Below are positions 16,209 to 27,672 of a stretch of DNA of 64,000 nt, one piece after another (position 1 is the stretch's first letter; each line of letters opens with the position of its first letter). Origin of the DNA: Ciceribacter sp. T2.26MG-112.2 (GTDB lineage: Bacteria > Pseudomonadota > Alphaproteobacteria > Rhizobiales > Rhizobiaceae); contig NZ_UEYQ01000001.1 in the NCBI RefSeq assembly GCF_900492205.1, positions 310,001 through 374,000 of the forward strand, in the 5' to 3' direction. The notes below the pieces were generated by a model. It was given only the letters and a program-made list of their open reading frames with translations, had not been told where the DNA came from and searched no databases. The position numbers and the translations under genes are program-made.

Positions 16209-16897
16209 TGATCGACGGGGCGCCGGACATCGCCGACGACGAGGAGGACCTCGATGTGGGCGAAGTGAACGGGCGCATGTGCATCGCCACGCGGGAAAGC
16301 GGCTCGCCTGAGACGCTGATCCGGTTCGTGGCGGCACCCGACGGTACCATTGTCCCCGACCTGAAGCGCGCGCTTCCCGGTCGGGGCTGCTGGGTTTCGC
16401 CCAGCCGGGCGGCCGTCGACAAGGCCGTGGCGAAGAAACTCTTCGCCCGTGCCTTGAAGCGGGACGTGAAGGTGGACGCCAATCTCGGCGAAACGGTCGA
16501 CCGGTTGCTCGCCCAGCAACTGGCCGGCATGATGAACCTGGCACGCAAGGCCGGTCAGTTCGTTTCAGGCTCGGCAAAGGTCGAGGCTGCGGTGCGAAGT
16601 GGCGAGGCGCTTGCCGTCTTCCATTCGACCGATGCGGCGGCCGATGGCGTAAGAAAGATCGACCAGGCGCGCAAGGCCTGGCACCTCGGCATGGGGACTG
16701 ACGCGGAAATACCGTCCTACCAACTGCTCTCAGGGGCGGAAATGGACGAACTGATGGGCCAGAATGCGTTTATCCATGCTTGCGCGCTTGCAGGGCAGGC
16801 GGGTGAAGGTGTAGTGAAGCGCGCAAACGTGCTTGAACAGTACCGCACTGGCGGACTGTCCCAGAAAAAGGATGTCTCTGACATGCCGAAGCAATGA
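16208..16897 (+). CDS. YlxR (RnpM-type) RNA-binding protein fused to an L7Ae-like domain
   Basis: A 229-residue protein. Residues about 22-95 are a YlxR/DUF448 domain (RMCIATRESGSPETLIRF, then LPGRGCWV); the single-domain B. subtilis relative modulates RNase P. Residues about 100-200 resemble the L7Ae/L30e RNA-binding fold (MNLARKAGQFVSGSAKVEAAV), a fusion usual in alphaproteobacteria. The gene lies at its normal place between nusA and infB, sharing one base with the nusA stop. A GTG immediately before the ATG is an alternative start. A role in RNA or ribosome metabolism is inferred from the family and the operon. Confidence 0.9.
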   Translation: MIDGAPDIADDEEDLDVGEVNGRMCIATRESGSPETLIRFVAAPDGTIVPDLKRALPGRGCWVSPSRAAVDKAVAKKLFARALKRDVKVDANLGETVDRLLAQQLAGMMNLARKAGQFVSGSAKVEAAVRSGEALAVFHSTDAAADGVRKIDQARKAWHLGMGTDAEIPSYQLLSGAEMDELMGQNAFIHACALAGQAGEGVVKRANVLEQYRTGGLSQKKDVSDMPKQ

Positions 16898-16995
16898 CGC
16901 GGCTACCGGTATCAGCCGGACGCTTTATCGGAATGACGAATTGAACGACGAGGTCTGATGCGCCGCATCCGTCCTTGTCCAAGGAACGGAACGGA

Positions 16996-19656
16996 ATGAC
17001 CGACAACAACGACGACAAGACACTCAGCGCGCCCAAGAAGACCCTCACACTGAAACCGTCAGGCGTGACCCAGGGGACCGTGCGCCAGGATATGGGTCGC
17101 GGTCGAACCAAGGCCGTCGTGGTGGAGACGCGCAAGCGCCGCCCGATCCGCCCCGAAGACGAAAAGATCGTAACGCCGGCCGCACCGGTCGCGCGCGCTG
17201 CAGAACCCGTGGCGGCACCGGTCGTCCCTTCACGTCCCGCAGCACCTGCTCAGCAGACCCGCACGCATCAGCCGACCCCACAGCCGCAGCGCCCCACGCC
17301 GCAGCCGCCCGTCCGCCAGGAACGCCCGCGCGGCGCCGTCCTGCACGACCTGTCGGCCGGCGAGATGGAAGCGCGCCGTCGCGCCCTGCTCGAAGCCCAG
17401 GCTCGCGAAGTCGAGGAAGCCAAGCAGCGCGTCATCGATGAAGCCCGCCGCGTGGCGGAGGCTGAGGAACGCGCACGTCTGGCTGCCGAAGAGGCTGCCC
17501 GCCGTGCTGCCGAACCCCAGCCGGAAGAACCGGCACCTGTCGCCGAAACCCAGGCCGCAGCGCCGGCAGCGGAAACGCGTCCGGGCGCAAAGCCCGCCGC
17601 TGCTCCGTCCGCTCCCGCGGCGCCGGGCTTCGTGCGTGGCCGCAAGGCCGGCGACGAGGAAGAGGAAGAACGCACCGTCAGCCGCGGCGCTCCGGTTCGT
17701 GGCAAGGTCGTTGCTCCGACCCCCGCCAAGGTCCCGCCGCGTCCGAAGGCCGAAGAAGAGCGTCGTCGCGGGAAGCTGACCGTCACCACGGCCAATGTCG
17801 ACGATGACGGCAACGCCCGCGGTCGCTCAATGGCAGCCCAGCGCCGCCGCCAGGAGAAGTTCCGCCGGTCGCAGATGCAGGAAACGCGTGAAAAGGTCAT
17901 GCGCGAAGTCATCCTGCCCGAGACAATCACCATTCAGGAACTGTCGCAGCGCATGTCCGAACGCGCCGTCGACGTCATCAAGTACCTGATGAAGGAAGGC
18001 CAGATGATGAAGCCGGGCGACGTCATCGACGCCGACCTTGCCGAACTCATCGCCACCGAATTCGGCCACACCGTCAAGCGCGTTTCGGAATCCGACGTTG
18101 AAGAAGGCATCTTCAATGTTGCCGACGACGCAGGCGAACTGGTGTCGCGTCCGCCGGTCGTGACCATCATGGGCCACGTCGACCACGGCAAGACCTCGCT
18201 GCTCGACGCCATCCGCAAGACCTCGGTCGTATCGGGCGAAGCCGGCGGCATCACGCAGCATATCGGCGCCTATCAGGTCGAGCAGAACGGCCAGAAGATC
18301 ACCTTCATCGACACCCCCGGTCACGCCGCCTTTACCGCGATGCGTGCCCGCGGCGCCCAAGCGACCGACATCGCCATTCTGGTGGTTGCGGCCGATGACA
18401 GCGTCATGCCGCAGACGATCGAATCGATCAACCACGCCAAGGCCGCCAACGTGCCGATCATCGTGGCGATCAACAAGATCGACAAGCATGAGGCCGACCC
18501 GCAGAAGGTGCGCAACCAGCTGCTGCAGCACGAAGTTTTCGTCGAATCGATGGGCGGCGAAGTGCTCGACGTCGAGGTCTCGGCGAAGAACAAGATCAAC
18601 CTCGACAAGCTTCTCGAAGCCGTCCTGCTGCAGGCCGAAATTCTCGACCTCAAGGCCGATCCGAAGCGCACCGCCGAAGGCACCGTCATCGAAGCGCAGC
18701 TCGACCGTGGCCGCGGTGCGGTTGCCACCGTCCTGGTGCAGAAGGGTACGCTGAAGCCCGGCCAGATCATCGTCGCCGGCGACCAGTGGGGCCGCGTGCG
18801 TGCGCTCGTCAACGACAAGGGCGAACACGTCAAGGAAGCCGGTCCGGCCATGCCGGTCGAAATCCTCGGTCTGTCGGGTACGCCCGCTGCCGGTGACCGC
18901 TTCGCCGTGGTCGAAAACGAGGCCCGCGCCCGCGAGATCTCCGAATACCGCCAGCGACTGGCCCGCGACAAGGCCGCTGCCCGTCAGTCCGGCCAGCGCG
19001 GTTCGCTGGAACAGATGATGACCCAGCTGCAGAATACCGGCTTCAAGGAATTCCCGCTGGTGATCAAGGGCGACGTGCAGGGCTCCGTCGAAGCGATCAT
19101 TGCGGCTCTCGACAAGCTCGGTACCGATGAGGTTCGGGCCCGCATCGTCCATTCGGGCGCCGGCGCGATCACGGAATCGGATATCTCGCTTGCCGAGGCA
19201 TCCAATGCCGCCATCATCGGCTTCAACGTCCGCGCCAACGCCCAGGCCCGCACGGCCTCGGAGCGTGCCGGCATCGAAATCCGCTACTACAACATCATCT
19301 ACGATCTGGTGGATGACGTGAAGGCGGCGATGTCGGGTCTGCTGTCGCCGGAACGGCGCGAAACCTTCCTCGGCAATGCCGAGATCCTCGAGGTGTTCAA
19401 CATCACGAAGGTCGGCAAGGTCGCGGGTTGCCGTGTCATCGAAGGCAAGGTCGAACGTGGTGCAGGTGTCCGTCTGGTGCGCGACAACGTCGTCATCCAC
19501 GAAGGCAAGCTCAAGACACTCAAGCGCTTCAAGGACGAAGTGGCCGAAGTGCCGATGGGTCAGGAATGTGGCATGGCCTTCGAGAACTACGAAGACATCC
19601 GCGCCGGCGACACGATCGAGTGCTTCCGCGTGGAACATATCACCCGCACGCTTTAA
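16996..19656 (+). CDS. infB: Translation initiation factor IF-2
   Basis: An 886-residue initiation GTPase that recruits formylmethionyl-tRNA and promotes subunit joining. The long N-terminal region (about 1-300) is low complexity, Ala/Pro/Glu/Arg-rich, with a charged helical stretch of [18 protein letters not shown] type. A conserved IF2_N segment follows (about 305-360). The G domain starts with GHVDHGKT at 393-400, followed by DTPGH and NKID. Domains II, III and the fMet-tRNA-binding C-domain complete it, ending [10 protein letters not shown]. The ATG at 16996 is chosen because [10 protein letters not shown] matches the usual rhizobial start; a TTG seven codons upstream is possible. Confidence 0.97.
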   Translation: MTDNNDDKTLSAPKKTLTLKPSGVTQGTVRQDMGRGRTKAVVVETRKRRPIRPEDEKIVTPAAPVARAAEPVAAPVVPSRPAAPAQQTRTHQPTPQPQRPTPQPPVRQERPRGAVLHDLSAGEMEARRRALLEAQAREVEEAKQRVIDEARRVAEAEERARLAAEEAARRAAEPQPEEPAPVAETQAAAPAAETRPGAKPAAAPSAPAAPGFVRGRKAGDEEEEERTVSRGAPVRGKVVAPTPAKVPPRPKAEEERRRGKLTVTTANVDDDGNARGRSMAAQRRRQEKFRRSQMQETREKVMREVILPETITIQELSQRMSERAVDVIKYLMKEGQMMKPGDVIDADLAELIATEFGHTVKRVSESDVEEGIFNVADDAGELVSRPPVVTIMGHVDHGKTSLLDAIRKTSVVSGEAGGITQHIGAYQVEQNGQKITFIDTPGHAAFTAMRARGAQATDIAILVVAADDSVMPQTIESINHAKAANVPIIVAINKIDKHEADPQKVRNQLLQHEVFVESMGGEVLDVEVSAKNKINLDKLLEAVLLQAEILDLKADPKRTAEGTVIEAQLDRGRGAVATVLVQKGTLKPGQIIVAGDQWGRVRALVNDKGEHVKEAGPAMPVEILGLSGTPAAGDRFAVVENEARAREISEYRQRLARDKAAARQSGQRGSLEQMMTQLQNTGFKEFPLVIKGDVQGSVEAIIAALDKLGTDEVRARIVHSGAGAITESDISLAEASNAAIIGFNVRANAQARTASERAGIEIRYYNIIYDLVDDVKAAMSGLLSPERRETFLGNAEILEVFNITKVGKVAGCRVIEGKVERGAGVRLVRDNVVIHEGKLKTLKRFKDEVAEVPMGQECGMAFENYEDIRAGDTIECFRVEHITRTL

Positions 19657-19686
19657 GGCGACCATCCGCACGGAATAACAGGACGG

Positions 19687-19716
19687 GCGCCGGACGATCC
19701 GGCGCTCGCTTCGTTT
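19687..19716 (+). terminator. Hairpin between infB and rbfA
   Basis: A perfect 8-bp stem GCGCCGGA/TCCGGCGC with a CGA loop (19687-19705), then CGCTTCGTTT. The T tract is interrupted, so it may only attenuate the operon or stabilise the infB 3' end; rbfA-truB continue 25 bases later. Confidence 0.45.
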
Positions 19717-19729
19717 AAGGCGAAAAGAT

Positions 19730-20143
19730 ATGACCAAACCAACGACTTCCGCGCCCAACCAGCGCATGCTGCGTGTCGGCGAACAGGTGCGCGCCGCGAT
19801 CTCGCAGGTGTTGCAGCGTGGCGAAGTGCGCGATCCGCTGATTGAAAAGACGGTGATCTCGATCTCCGAGGTTCGCATGTCGCCGGACCTAAGGGTCGCC
19901 AACGCCTATGTGACGCCGCTCGGCGTGGCCGACCACCAGGCGGTGATCGACGCACTGAACCACCACGCCAAATATATCCGCGGACGGCTCGGGCCCCAGC
20001 TCCGGCAGCTGAAATACATGCCCGAGGTCCGGTTCCGCGACGATACCAGCTTCGACAATTACCAGAAGATCGACGCGCTCTTGCGCTCGCCCGAGGTCCA
20101 GCGCGATCTGGGGCACACCGACAGCGACGACGAACAAGAATAG
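19730..20143 (+). CDS. rbfA: Ribosome-binding factor A
   Basis: A 137-residue 30S maturation factor with a KH-like fold, needed for 16S rRNA 5' end processing and growth in the cold. Diagnostic segments are [20 protein letters not shown] at the start, [18 protein letters not shown] in the centre and LRYMPEVRF-like [12 protein letters not shown]. The length is usual. It starts 73 bases after infB and ends six bases before truB, so it is within the same operon. Confidence 0.95.
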   Translation: MTKPTTSAPNQRMLRVGEQVRAAISQVLQRGEVRDPLIEKTVISISEVRMSPDLRVANAYVTPLGVADHQAVIDALNHHAKYIRGRLGPQLRQLKYMPEVRFRDDTSFDNYQKIDALLRSPEVQRDLGHTDSDDEQE

Positions 20144-20149
20144 AGGCGC

Positions 20150-21082
20150 ATGTCCAAACCCCGCAAACCCAAGGGCCGGCCGGTTTCCGGCTGGCTGATC
20201 CTCGACAAGCCGGTCGATTTCGGCTCCACCGAGGCCGTCTCCAAGATCAAGTGGCTGTTCGACGCGCAGAAGGCCGGCCATGCCGGCACGCTTGATCCGC
20301 TCGCCTCCGGCATGCTGCCGATCGCGCTCGGCGACGCCACCAAGACCGTGCCTTACGTCATGGATGGCCGCAAGATCTACGAATTCACCGTGACCTGGGG
20401 AGAAGAGCGGACGACCGACGACCTCGAGGGCGAGGCGACGGAAACTTCGGTCAATCGTCCGAGCGAAGAAGCGATCCGCGCCCTGCTGCCAAACTATACT
20501 GGTGTGATTTCCCAGACCCCGCCGCAGTTCTCCGCGATCAAGATCGCCGGTGAGCGGGCCTACGACCTTGCGCGCGAAGGCGAAACCGTCGACATCCCCT
20601 CGCGCGAGGTGGAGATCTTCCGCCTGACGCTGATCGGCTGTCCGGATGTAAACAGCGCGCGCTTCGAAGTCGAATGCGGCAAGGGCACATATGTGCGCTC
20701 GCTCGCCCGCGATTTTGGCCGCGAACTCGGCTGCTACGGCCACATTTCGTCGCTTCGGCGGACCTTCGTCGCTCCCTTTGCCGAAGAGATGATGGTTCCG
20801 CTTGCCGAACTGACGGCACTGGAGGCGATCGAGGACAAGCAGGAGCGGCTGGCCGCGCTCGATGCGTTCCTGATCGATACCGGTGAAGCCCTGTCCAGCC
20901 TGCCGCACATCGCCATTACCGAAGACCAGGCGCATCGCCTGCGGATGGGCAATCCGATCCTGCTCAGGGGTCGCAATGCGCCGGTCGCAGAGGCTGACGC
21001 CTTTGCCACCTGCTTCGGCAAGCTGGTGGCGATCGGTGAGATCGGCGAAGGTGAGTTCCGCCCGCGGCGGGTTTTCACCTGA
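20150..21082 (+). CDS. truB: tRNA pseudouridine(55) synthase
   Basis: A 310-residue TruB, which converts U55 in the T-loop of nearly all tRNAs to pseudouridine. The catalytic aspartate is D49 in [14 protein letters not shown]. Other family stretches are GWLILDKP at the N-terminus, [19 protein letters not shown] and [17 protein letters not shown]. The C-terminal PUA-like part ends PRRVFT. It starts only six bases after rbfA, so translation is probably coupled. It closes the rimP-truB operon before the independently transcribed rpsO. Confidence 0.96.
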   Translation: MSKPRKPKGRPVSGWLILDKPVDFGSTEAVSKIKWLFDAQKAGHAGTLDPLASGMLPIALGDATKTVPYVMDGRKIYEFTVTWGEERTTDDLEGEATETSVNRPSEEAIRALLPNYTGVISQTPPQFSAIKIAGERAYDLAREGETVDIPSREVEIFRLTLIGCPDVNSARFEVECGKGTYVRSLARDFGRELGCYGHISSLRRTFVAPFAEEMMVPLAELTALEAIEDKQERLAALDAFLIDTGEALSSLPHIAITEDQAHRLRMGNPILLRGRNAPVAEADAFATCFGKLVAIGEIGEGEFRPRRVFT

Positions 21083-21233
21083 ACCGCGCCCGGACAATCA
21101 ACACTTTCATTTCACCCCGGGATGCGTTATAGGCACGCCAGCACGGCGGCTTTCCGCCTGCTTTCACGGCCTTTGCTGGACGACATCCCGGCATATGGCG
21201 ACTTTTTCTCCTGATATTCAGAAAGGATTTCCG

Positions 21234-21503
21234 ATGTCGATCACTGCAGAGCGCAAGGCTGCCCTCATCAAGGAATACGCAACCGTCGAAGGCGACACCG
21301 GTTCTCCGGAAGTCCAGGTTGCGATCCTCACCGAGCGGATCAACAACCTCACCGGACACTTCAAGGACCACAAGAAGGATAACCATTCCCGCCGTGGCCT
21401 GCTGACGATGGTGTCGAGCCGCCGCTCGCTTCTTGACTACCTCAAGAAGAAGGACGAAGGCCGCTACACGAAGCTCATCACGAGCCTGGGCATTCGCCGC
21501 TAA
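21234..21503 (+). CDS. rpsO: 30S ribosomal protein S15
   Basis: An 89-residue S15, a primary 16S rRNA-binding protein of the 30S platform. The sequence is typical throughout: [44 protein letters not shown] and [12 protein letters not shown]. An AAAGGA ribosome-binding site lies at 21222-21227. It is followed by a strong hairpin terminator and then pnp, the common rpsO-pnp pairing. Confidence 0.98.
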   Translation: MSITAERKAALIKEYATVEGDTGSPEVQVAILTERINNLTGHFKDHKKDNHSRRGLLTMVSSRRSLLDYLKKKDEGRYTKLITSLGIRR

Positions 21504-21511
21504 AAAATCTT

Positions 21512-21549
21512 CCGGCGGACCGTCCTTGCGATGGTCCGCCGGTTCCTTT
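21512..21549 (+). terminator. Intrinsic terminator after rpsO
   Basis: A perfect 10-bp stem CCGGCGGACC/GGTCCGCCGG (21512-21521 with 21533-21542) with an 11-base loop, followed by TTCCTTTC. It lies eight bases past the rpsO stop. Confidence 0.7.
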
Positions 21550-21849
21550 CGGGGCACCGTCCCGGCGGATCGCAATGGGCAGACTTGCCTTGCGATCCCA
21601 CGAAAAGGGCAGGCCGGATGGGCCGGCGCTGCCAAAACCAACCGATGACCTGTCATGGGGCAGGATTGCCGGATGCTTTCGCCGAAGACCTTCGGCACCT
21701 GTCAGAGAAGATGTCCCAGACCTTCAGGATATCTTTCAGGAGAGCCTCCCGCTGTCTTGCCCGTGATGCGTCAGCATTCCCATGGATGCGAACGGCTCAA
21801 TTCGAGCCAGGCCTTGAAGGCCCGCAACCGCGGAAGAAGGACAAGACAC
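21550..21849 (+). other. Long pnp leader without a gene
   Basis: About 300 bases between the rpsO terminator and pnp. No convincing protein gene is present. The most stable local structure is GCCGAAG/CTTCGGC (21681-21696). In other bacteria the pnp leader carries an RNase III-cleaved stem through which polynucleotide phosphorylase represses itself; I do not see an obvious long stem of that kind. Otherwise it should hold a pnp promoter, which I could not place. Confidence 0.4.
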
Positions 21850-23994
<2,145 letters not shown>

Positions 23995-24015
23995 GCGGCC
24001 CCTCACCTTTGAACC

Positions 24016-24046
24016 AAGGCGCGGAAACCCTTCCGCGCCTTTTTTA
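24016..24046 (+). terminator. Strong intrinsic terminator after pnp
   Basis: A perfect 11-bp stem AAGGCGCGGAA/TTCCGCGCCTT (24016-24026 with 24031-24041) closes an ACCC loop and runs directly into a T5 tract. It ends the pnp transcript 20 bases past the stop. Confidence 0.9.
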
Positions 24047-24065
24047 TTCGCCCGGAGAATCTGCC

Positions 24066-25082
24066 ATGAGCCGCGAAACGCTGAAAACCCTGTTCCATCC
24101 CTTTGCCAGCGGCACGGTTGCCGCACCTGGCGACGGTGAACGCTTCCTTTTCCTCGGAGCGGAGGCCGGCTTTGCGGCGCCTGCGGAATTTCCGGCGAAG
24201 CTCGTGCCGGTACAGGGCCATCGCGGCGAGTTCCTGAGGCTGCAGGCGGCACGGCTCGAGCCGATTTCCCGGGTAGAGGGCGAGAATTTCGACGGGGCGC
24301 TGGTGCTGCTCGGCAAGCATCGGGGCGAGAACGACAATCGCATTGCGGAAGCCCTCAAGCGGGTCAAGGCGGGCGGACTGATCGTGGTTGCCGGCGGCAA
24401 GGAAGATGGGGTGCAGCCGATGCGCAAGCGTCTTGGCGGCCTCGGTATCGAGGCCGAGCACATGCCGAAATACCACGGTGTCGCTCTGTGGTTCAACGCA
24501 CCGGACGATGCAAGCGCAGCTGTCGCCAAGCTTGGCGCGCGCGATACGCTGGTGGACGGACGCTTCCACACGCGCGCCGGCATGTTTTCCCATGATCGTG
24601 TCGACGACGGCTCCGAACTGCTGGCAAGCCGCCTGCCTGAGAGCTTCGACGGCAATGCCGCGGACTTCGGCGCCGGCTGGGGTTATCTGTCGATCATGCT
24701 GGCCGAACGCGCACCGCGCACCGCACGCATCGATCTGTTCGAGGCCGATTTTGAGGCCCTGGAATGCGCAAAGGCAAATCTGGCGGCCAACTGCCCCAAG
24801 CTCCCGGCGCGTTTCTTCTGGCAGGACCTCACCCGCGAACCCGCCAAGGAGAAATACGATCTCGTCATCATGAACCCACCTTTCCACCAGGGACATGCTG
24901 CGGAACCGGGCCTCGGCCAGACGATGATCAAGGCGGCAGCCCAAGCCCTGCGCGGCGGCGGGCAATTGCTGCTGGTTGCCAATCGCGGCCTGCCCTATGA
25001 GAGCATCCTCGCCGAAGATTTTCGTGAACATGGCGAGACGTGTCGAAATGCCCGTTTCAAGGTTCTCTGGGCCAAGAAGTAG
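24066..25082 (+). CDS. rsmC: 16S rRNA guanine-N2 methyltransferase, RsmC-like
   Basis: A 338-residue class I SAM-dependent methyltransferase with the two-lobed RsmC/RsmD-like layout. A degenerate N-terminal methyltransferase-like half (about 1-165) is followed by the active half. There the SAM loop is ADFGAGWGYLSIML (about 198-211), the acidic residue after strand 2 lies in DLFEADFEAL, and the catalytic motif NPPFH lies near residue 277. RsmC modifies G1207 of 16S rRNA; RlmG-type activity cannot be excluded. The ATG at 24066 is preceded by CGGAGA, while the 19 codons upstream overlap the pnp terminator. Confidence 0.85.
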   Translation: MSRETLKTLFHPFASGTVAAPGDGERFLFLGAEAGFAAPAEFPAKLVPVQGHRGEFLRLQAARLEPISRVEGENFDGALVLLGKHRGENDNRIAEALKRVKAGGLIVVAGGKEDGVQPMRKRLGGLGIEAEHMPKYHGVALWFNAPDDASAAVAKLGARDTLVDGRFHTRAGMFSHDRVDDGSELLASRLPESFDGNAADFGAGWGYLSIMLAERAPRTARIDLFEADFEALECAKANLAANCPKLPARFFWQDLTREPAKEKYDLVIMNPPFHQGHAAEPGLGQTMIKAAAQALRGGGQLLLVANRGLPYESILAEDFREHGETCRNARFKVLWAKK

Positions 25083-25098
25083 GCCGAGCACGGCCTTT
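25081..25098 (+). terminator. Weak hairpin at the rsmC stop codon
   Basis: AGGCCG/CGGCCT with an AGCA loop, followed by only TT. It overlaps the rsmC stop codon and is a marginal terminator. Confidence 0.3.
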
Positions 25099-25219
25099 AT
25101 CGGACACTAGCTGTCATCGAACGGCATCCGGCTCTTCCGGATGCCTTGTCCCTCGACAAACTGTCGAATGCGACTTAACCTGCGACGTCATTGGCTTATC
25201 ATTGGACGCCAGATATTCA

Positions 25220-26248
25220 ATGGCTAATAAATCGATCGCCGACGAACTTACGGCCGTTGCAGGCGTCGCGTCTGCGATTCAGGCGCATGCGCAGTCTTAC
25301 GGTATCGATATCGCGCCAATCTGCAGCGCCCTCAAGATCGATCCGGATATGTTCCAGAGCCTGACGGCACGCATCAGCCTCGACCGGATATGCCGGTTGC
25401 TGGAGGCCTGCGCACTGTTGGCCGATGACGAGGCCTTCGGATTGAAATGTGTCGACCGCTTCGTCGCGGGCTCGACCGGGCCATTCGGCTACGGGTTGAT
25501 GACGGCGCCGACCGTGCGCGACTTCGTGCGTTTTCTCGCCCTGCACATGCAATATGCGACCTATGCCAGCAATCTGCACCTGAACATCGATGACCGCGGC
25601 GCGTCCTTCTCCTGGTCGTTTGCTCCGGCCATCGTGAAGCGCGACCAATATGTCGACATGGGAATAGCCCTGACGATGCGGCGGCTGCGCGATATTGTCG
25701 GGAGCCAGACCGATCTTGTCGAGGTCGACCTGGAACGGCCTCGGCCGAAATCGCCGCAGGTGTTTCGCGACTATCTCACCAGGAAGCTCCGTTTCGGCTG
25801 CCGGGAGAACGCATTGCGCATCCCCGCGAGCCTGCTCGACGTGCACAATCCCAAGGCCGACGCCAGACTGTTCTCGCTGATGGACATCCAGTGCCGATCC
25901 ATGTGGCCGAATGCAACACATCAGGAGGGAAGCTTCATTGATCAGGTTCGCAAGTTCCTGATCTTGCGCATGGCGGAGTCCAATCCATCCTTGAGCGAGA
26001 TCTCCCCACATTTCGGCATATCGGAGCGCACCTTCCAGCGCCGACTCGCCGAAGAGCACACCAGCCTGGCCGAGATCCGTGACGATCTCCGGCGCGAATT
26101 GAGTCTCAATCTGCTCACCGAGAGCGAATTGCCGATCGCGGAGATCTGTTATCGGCTGGGCTATTCGGCGCCGAGTGCGTTCACGCGGTCGGTCGCGCGC
26201 TGGTTCGGTCGTACGCCCAGCGAATTGCGCGGACGCAGGAGTGCCTGA
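25220..26248 (+). CDS. AraC-family transcriptional regulator
   Basis: A 342-residue regulator with an N-terminal 'arabinose-binding-like' domain (PF12625 type, about 20-200; LLEACALLADDEAFGLKC and GPFGYGLMTAPTVRDF). A C-terminal AraC HTH pair covers about 240-340 (PHFGISERTFQRRLAEE, then IAEICYRLGYSAPSAFTRSVARWFGRTPSELR). Members of this group include OruR-like regulators of amino acid or fatty acid catabolism; the effector and targets are not visible here. The start MANKSIADEL is chosen because the frame upstream is non-conserved leader. No adjacent operon suggests a dedicated target, but tandem GCTGACAT repeats lie 70 bases downstream of its stop. Confidence 0.85.
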   Translation: MANKSIADELTAVAGVASAIQAHAQSYGIDIAPICSALKIDPDMFQSLTARISLDRICRLLEACALLADDEAFGLKCVDRFVAGSTGPFGYGLMTAPTVRDFVRFLALHMQYATYASNLHLNIDDRGASFSWSFAPAIVKRDQYVDMGIALTMRRLRDIVGSQTDLVEVDLERPRPKSPQVFRDYLTRKLRFGCRENALRIPASLLDVHNPKADARLFSLMDIQCRSMWPNATHQEGSFIDQVRKFLILRMAESNPSLSEISPHFGISERTFQRRLAEEHTSLAEIRDDLRRELSLNLLTESELPIAEICYRLGYSAPSAFTRSVARWFGRTPSELRGRRSA

Positions 26249-26317
26249 TCGCCAGTCACGAGGCTGATCGCGAAGTGCGCTTTGGCTATTGACAATTGCC
26301 ACGCGACAGGCAGAATT

Positions 26318-26336
26318 GCTGACATTAAGCTGACAT
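26318..26336. repeat. Tandem 8-bp direct repeat, 11-bp period
   Basis: GCTGACAT occurs at 26318-26325 and again at 26329-26336. Spacing of one helical turn is what AraC-family proteins typically bind. It lies between the AraC gene and the LuxR-HTH gene. Confidence 0.4.
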
Positions 26337-26357
26337 CAGAAGCAAACGGTGGCAAAG

Positions 26358-26383
26358 ACCATCGCGTGCGATGGTAAGTTTTT
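26358..26383 (+). terminator. Hairpin with T5 tract downstream of the AraC gene
   Basis: ACCATCGC (26358-26365) and GCGATGGT (26368-26375) are perfectly complementary and separated by two bases. AAG and five Ts follow. It could end the AraC transcript; it also lies just upstream of the promoter of the next gene, so an operator function is possible. Confidence 0.45.
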
Positions 26384-26398
26384 GGCGTGCGCCGCGAA

Positions 26399-26426
26399 TT
26401 GCGGGCGTCGTATTTTACTCTATATA
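26399..26426 (+). promoter_or_regulatory. Predicted promoter of the stand-alone HTH gene
   Basis: TTGCGG (26399-26404), 16-base spacer, TATATA (26421-26426). Transcription would begin near 26433, leaving a 65-base leader. Confidence 0.5.
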
Positions 26427-26499
26427 GCCGAGAGTATGCATGTCGCAGTGAGACTACCGCGACGTAGCACCGATTCAATCTTGGCGATCTCAGAACATC

Positions 26500-26763
26500 A
26501 TGGCGAATAGCGATACATCCGCCGGACAGCCGTCCGGTTCGAGAACCGCATTGACCGATGCGGAAGTGAAGTGCCTGACGATGCTCGCGGAAGGCAAGCG
26601 TCCGCTGGACATCTGCAATCTGCTGGTGCTGCCCGAGATCGAGGTCGAGGGGATGTTGTCATCCGCCGAACGGAAACTCGGCGCGCGCAATCGGCTGCAT
26701 GCGGTCAGCATGGCCATCCTGATGGGCTCGATCGAACTGGAGCACAATCCAAGACCGGAGTAA
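26500..26763 (+). CDS. Stand-alone LuxR-type helix-turn-helix protein
   Basis: An 87-residue protein that consists almost only of a GerE/LuxR C-terminal HTH. It has LTDAEVKCLTMLAEGKRPLDIC, then a helix-turn-helix, and KLGARNRLHAVSMAILMG, matching the usual 'KLGA.NR..A...A...G' end of the domain. The recognition helix region (LVLPEIEVEGMLSSAERKL) departs from the normal 'S..TV..H...' pattern, so DNA contacts may differ. No receiver or autoinducer domain is attached. Small proteins of this type occur in rhizobia as global regulators. It has its own predicted promoter and a strong terminator, so it is monocistronic. Confidence 0.82.
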   Translation: MANSDTSAGQPSGSRTALTDAEVKCLTMLAEGKRPLDICNLLVLPEIEVEGMLSSAERKLGARNRLHAVSMAILMGSIELEHNPRPE

Positions 26764-26799
26764 GCCGGGTTTTTCCGGCTGGCGGACCACTCCGTGTTC

Positions 26800-26836
26800 A
26801 TGCCTGGCGCGATATGAGGTCGCGCCAGGCATTTTT
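26800..26836 (+). terminator. Strong intrinsic terminator after the HTH gene
   Basis: A perfect 13-bp stem ATGCCTGGCGCGA/TCGCGCCAGGCAT (26800-26812 with 26820-26832) with a seven-base loop and a T5 tract. On the opposite strand it is not followed by Ts, so it does not serve fabI. Confidence 0.9.
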
Positions 26837-26853
26837 CGTTTCCCGAAGAGCGA

Positions 26854-27672
26854 CTATTCCGCGTCGGTGCTTCGCAGCGTCTCGAGCACAGGCATCGAGG
26901 TGATGTTGTAGCCGGCATCGACGTAGTGAATTTCGCCGGTCACGCCGCGCGACAGGTCCGACAGCAGATAAAGAGCCGAGTTCCCGACATCCTCGATCGT
27001 CACCGTGCGACGCAGCGGCGCATTCTTCTGCTGCCACGAGAGCATGGCGCGTGCATCGGAGATTCCGGCCCCGGCGAGCGTACGGATCGGGCCGGCCGAG
27101 ATGGCGTTGACGCGGATGCCGCGCGGGCCGTAATCGCCCGCCAGATAGCGCACCGAAGCCTCGAGAGCAGCCTTGGCCACGCCCATGACATTATAGTTCG
27201 GCATCAGACGCACCGAGCCGCCATAGGTCAGCGTCAGCATGGCGCCGCCTTCCGACATCAGTTCGGCCGCGCGCTTGGCGATCTCGGTGAAGGAAAAGCA
27301 CGAGATCACCATCGTGCGGGTGAAATTTTCCCGGCTGGTATCGGCATACAGCCCCTTGAGCTCGTTCTTGTCGGAGAAGCCGATGGCATGAACGATGAAA
27401 TCGATCTTGCCCCATTTCTCCTTGAGCGCGCCGATCACGGCGTCGACGGAAGAAATATCCTCCACATCGCAAGGCAGAAGGAAGTCCGAACCCAGCTCGG
27501 CTGCCAGCGGCTTCACCCGCTTGCCGAGCGCCTCGCCCTGATAGGTGAAGGCCAGTTCCGCGCCGGCGCGGCTCAGAGCCTGGGCGATGCCCCAGGCGAT
27601 CGAGTGGCTGTTCGCGACGCCCATGATGAGGCCGCGTTTTCCCTGCATGGAAGCAATCATTCCGTTATCCAT
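26854..27672 (-). CDS. fabI: Enoyl-[acyl-carrier-protein] reductase (NADH)
   Basis: A 272-residue FabI, an SDR-fold enzyme that reduces enoyl-ACP in the last step of each fatty acid elongation cycle and is the triclosan target type. The cofactor region is [17 protein letters not shown] and the active site is Y150/Y160 and K167 ([18 protein letters not shown]). Start chosen at the ATG giving [15 protein letters not shown]; it overlaps the fabB stop by eight bases, so translation is coupled. Third gene of the fabA-fabB-fabI unit; this is likely FabI1 of the rhizobial arrangement, with other FabI copies possible elsewhere. Confidence 0.95.
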   Translation of the reverse strand: MDNGMIASMQGKRGLIMGVANSHSIAWGIAQALSRAGAELAFTYQGEALGKRVKPLAAELGSDFLLPCDVEDISSVDAVIGALKEKWGKIDFIVHAIGFSDKNELKGLYADTSRENFTRTMVISCFSFTEIAKRAAELMSEGGAMLTLTYGGSVRLMPNYNVMGVAKAALEASVRYLAGDYGPRGIRVNAISAGPIRTLAGAGISDARAMLSWQQKNAPLRRTVTIEDVGNSALYLLSDLSRGVTGEIHYVDAGYNITSMPVLETLRSTDAE

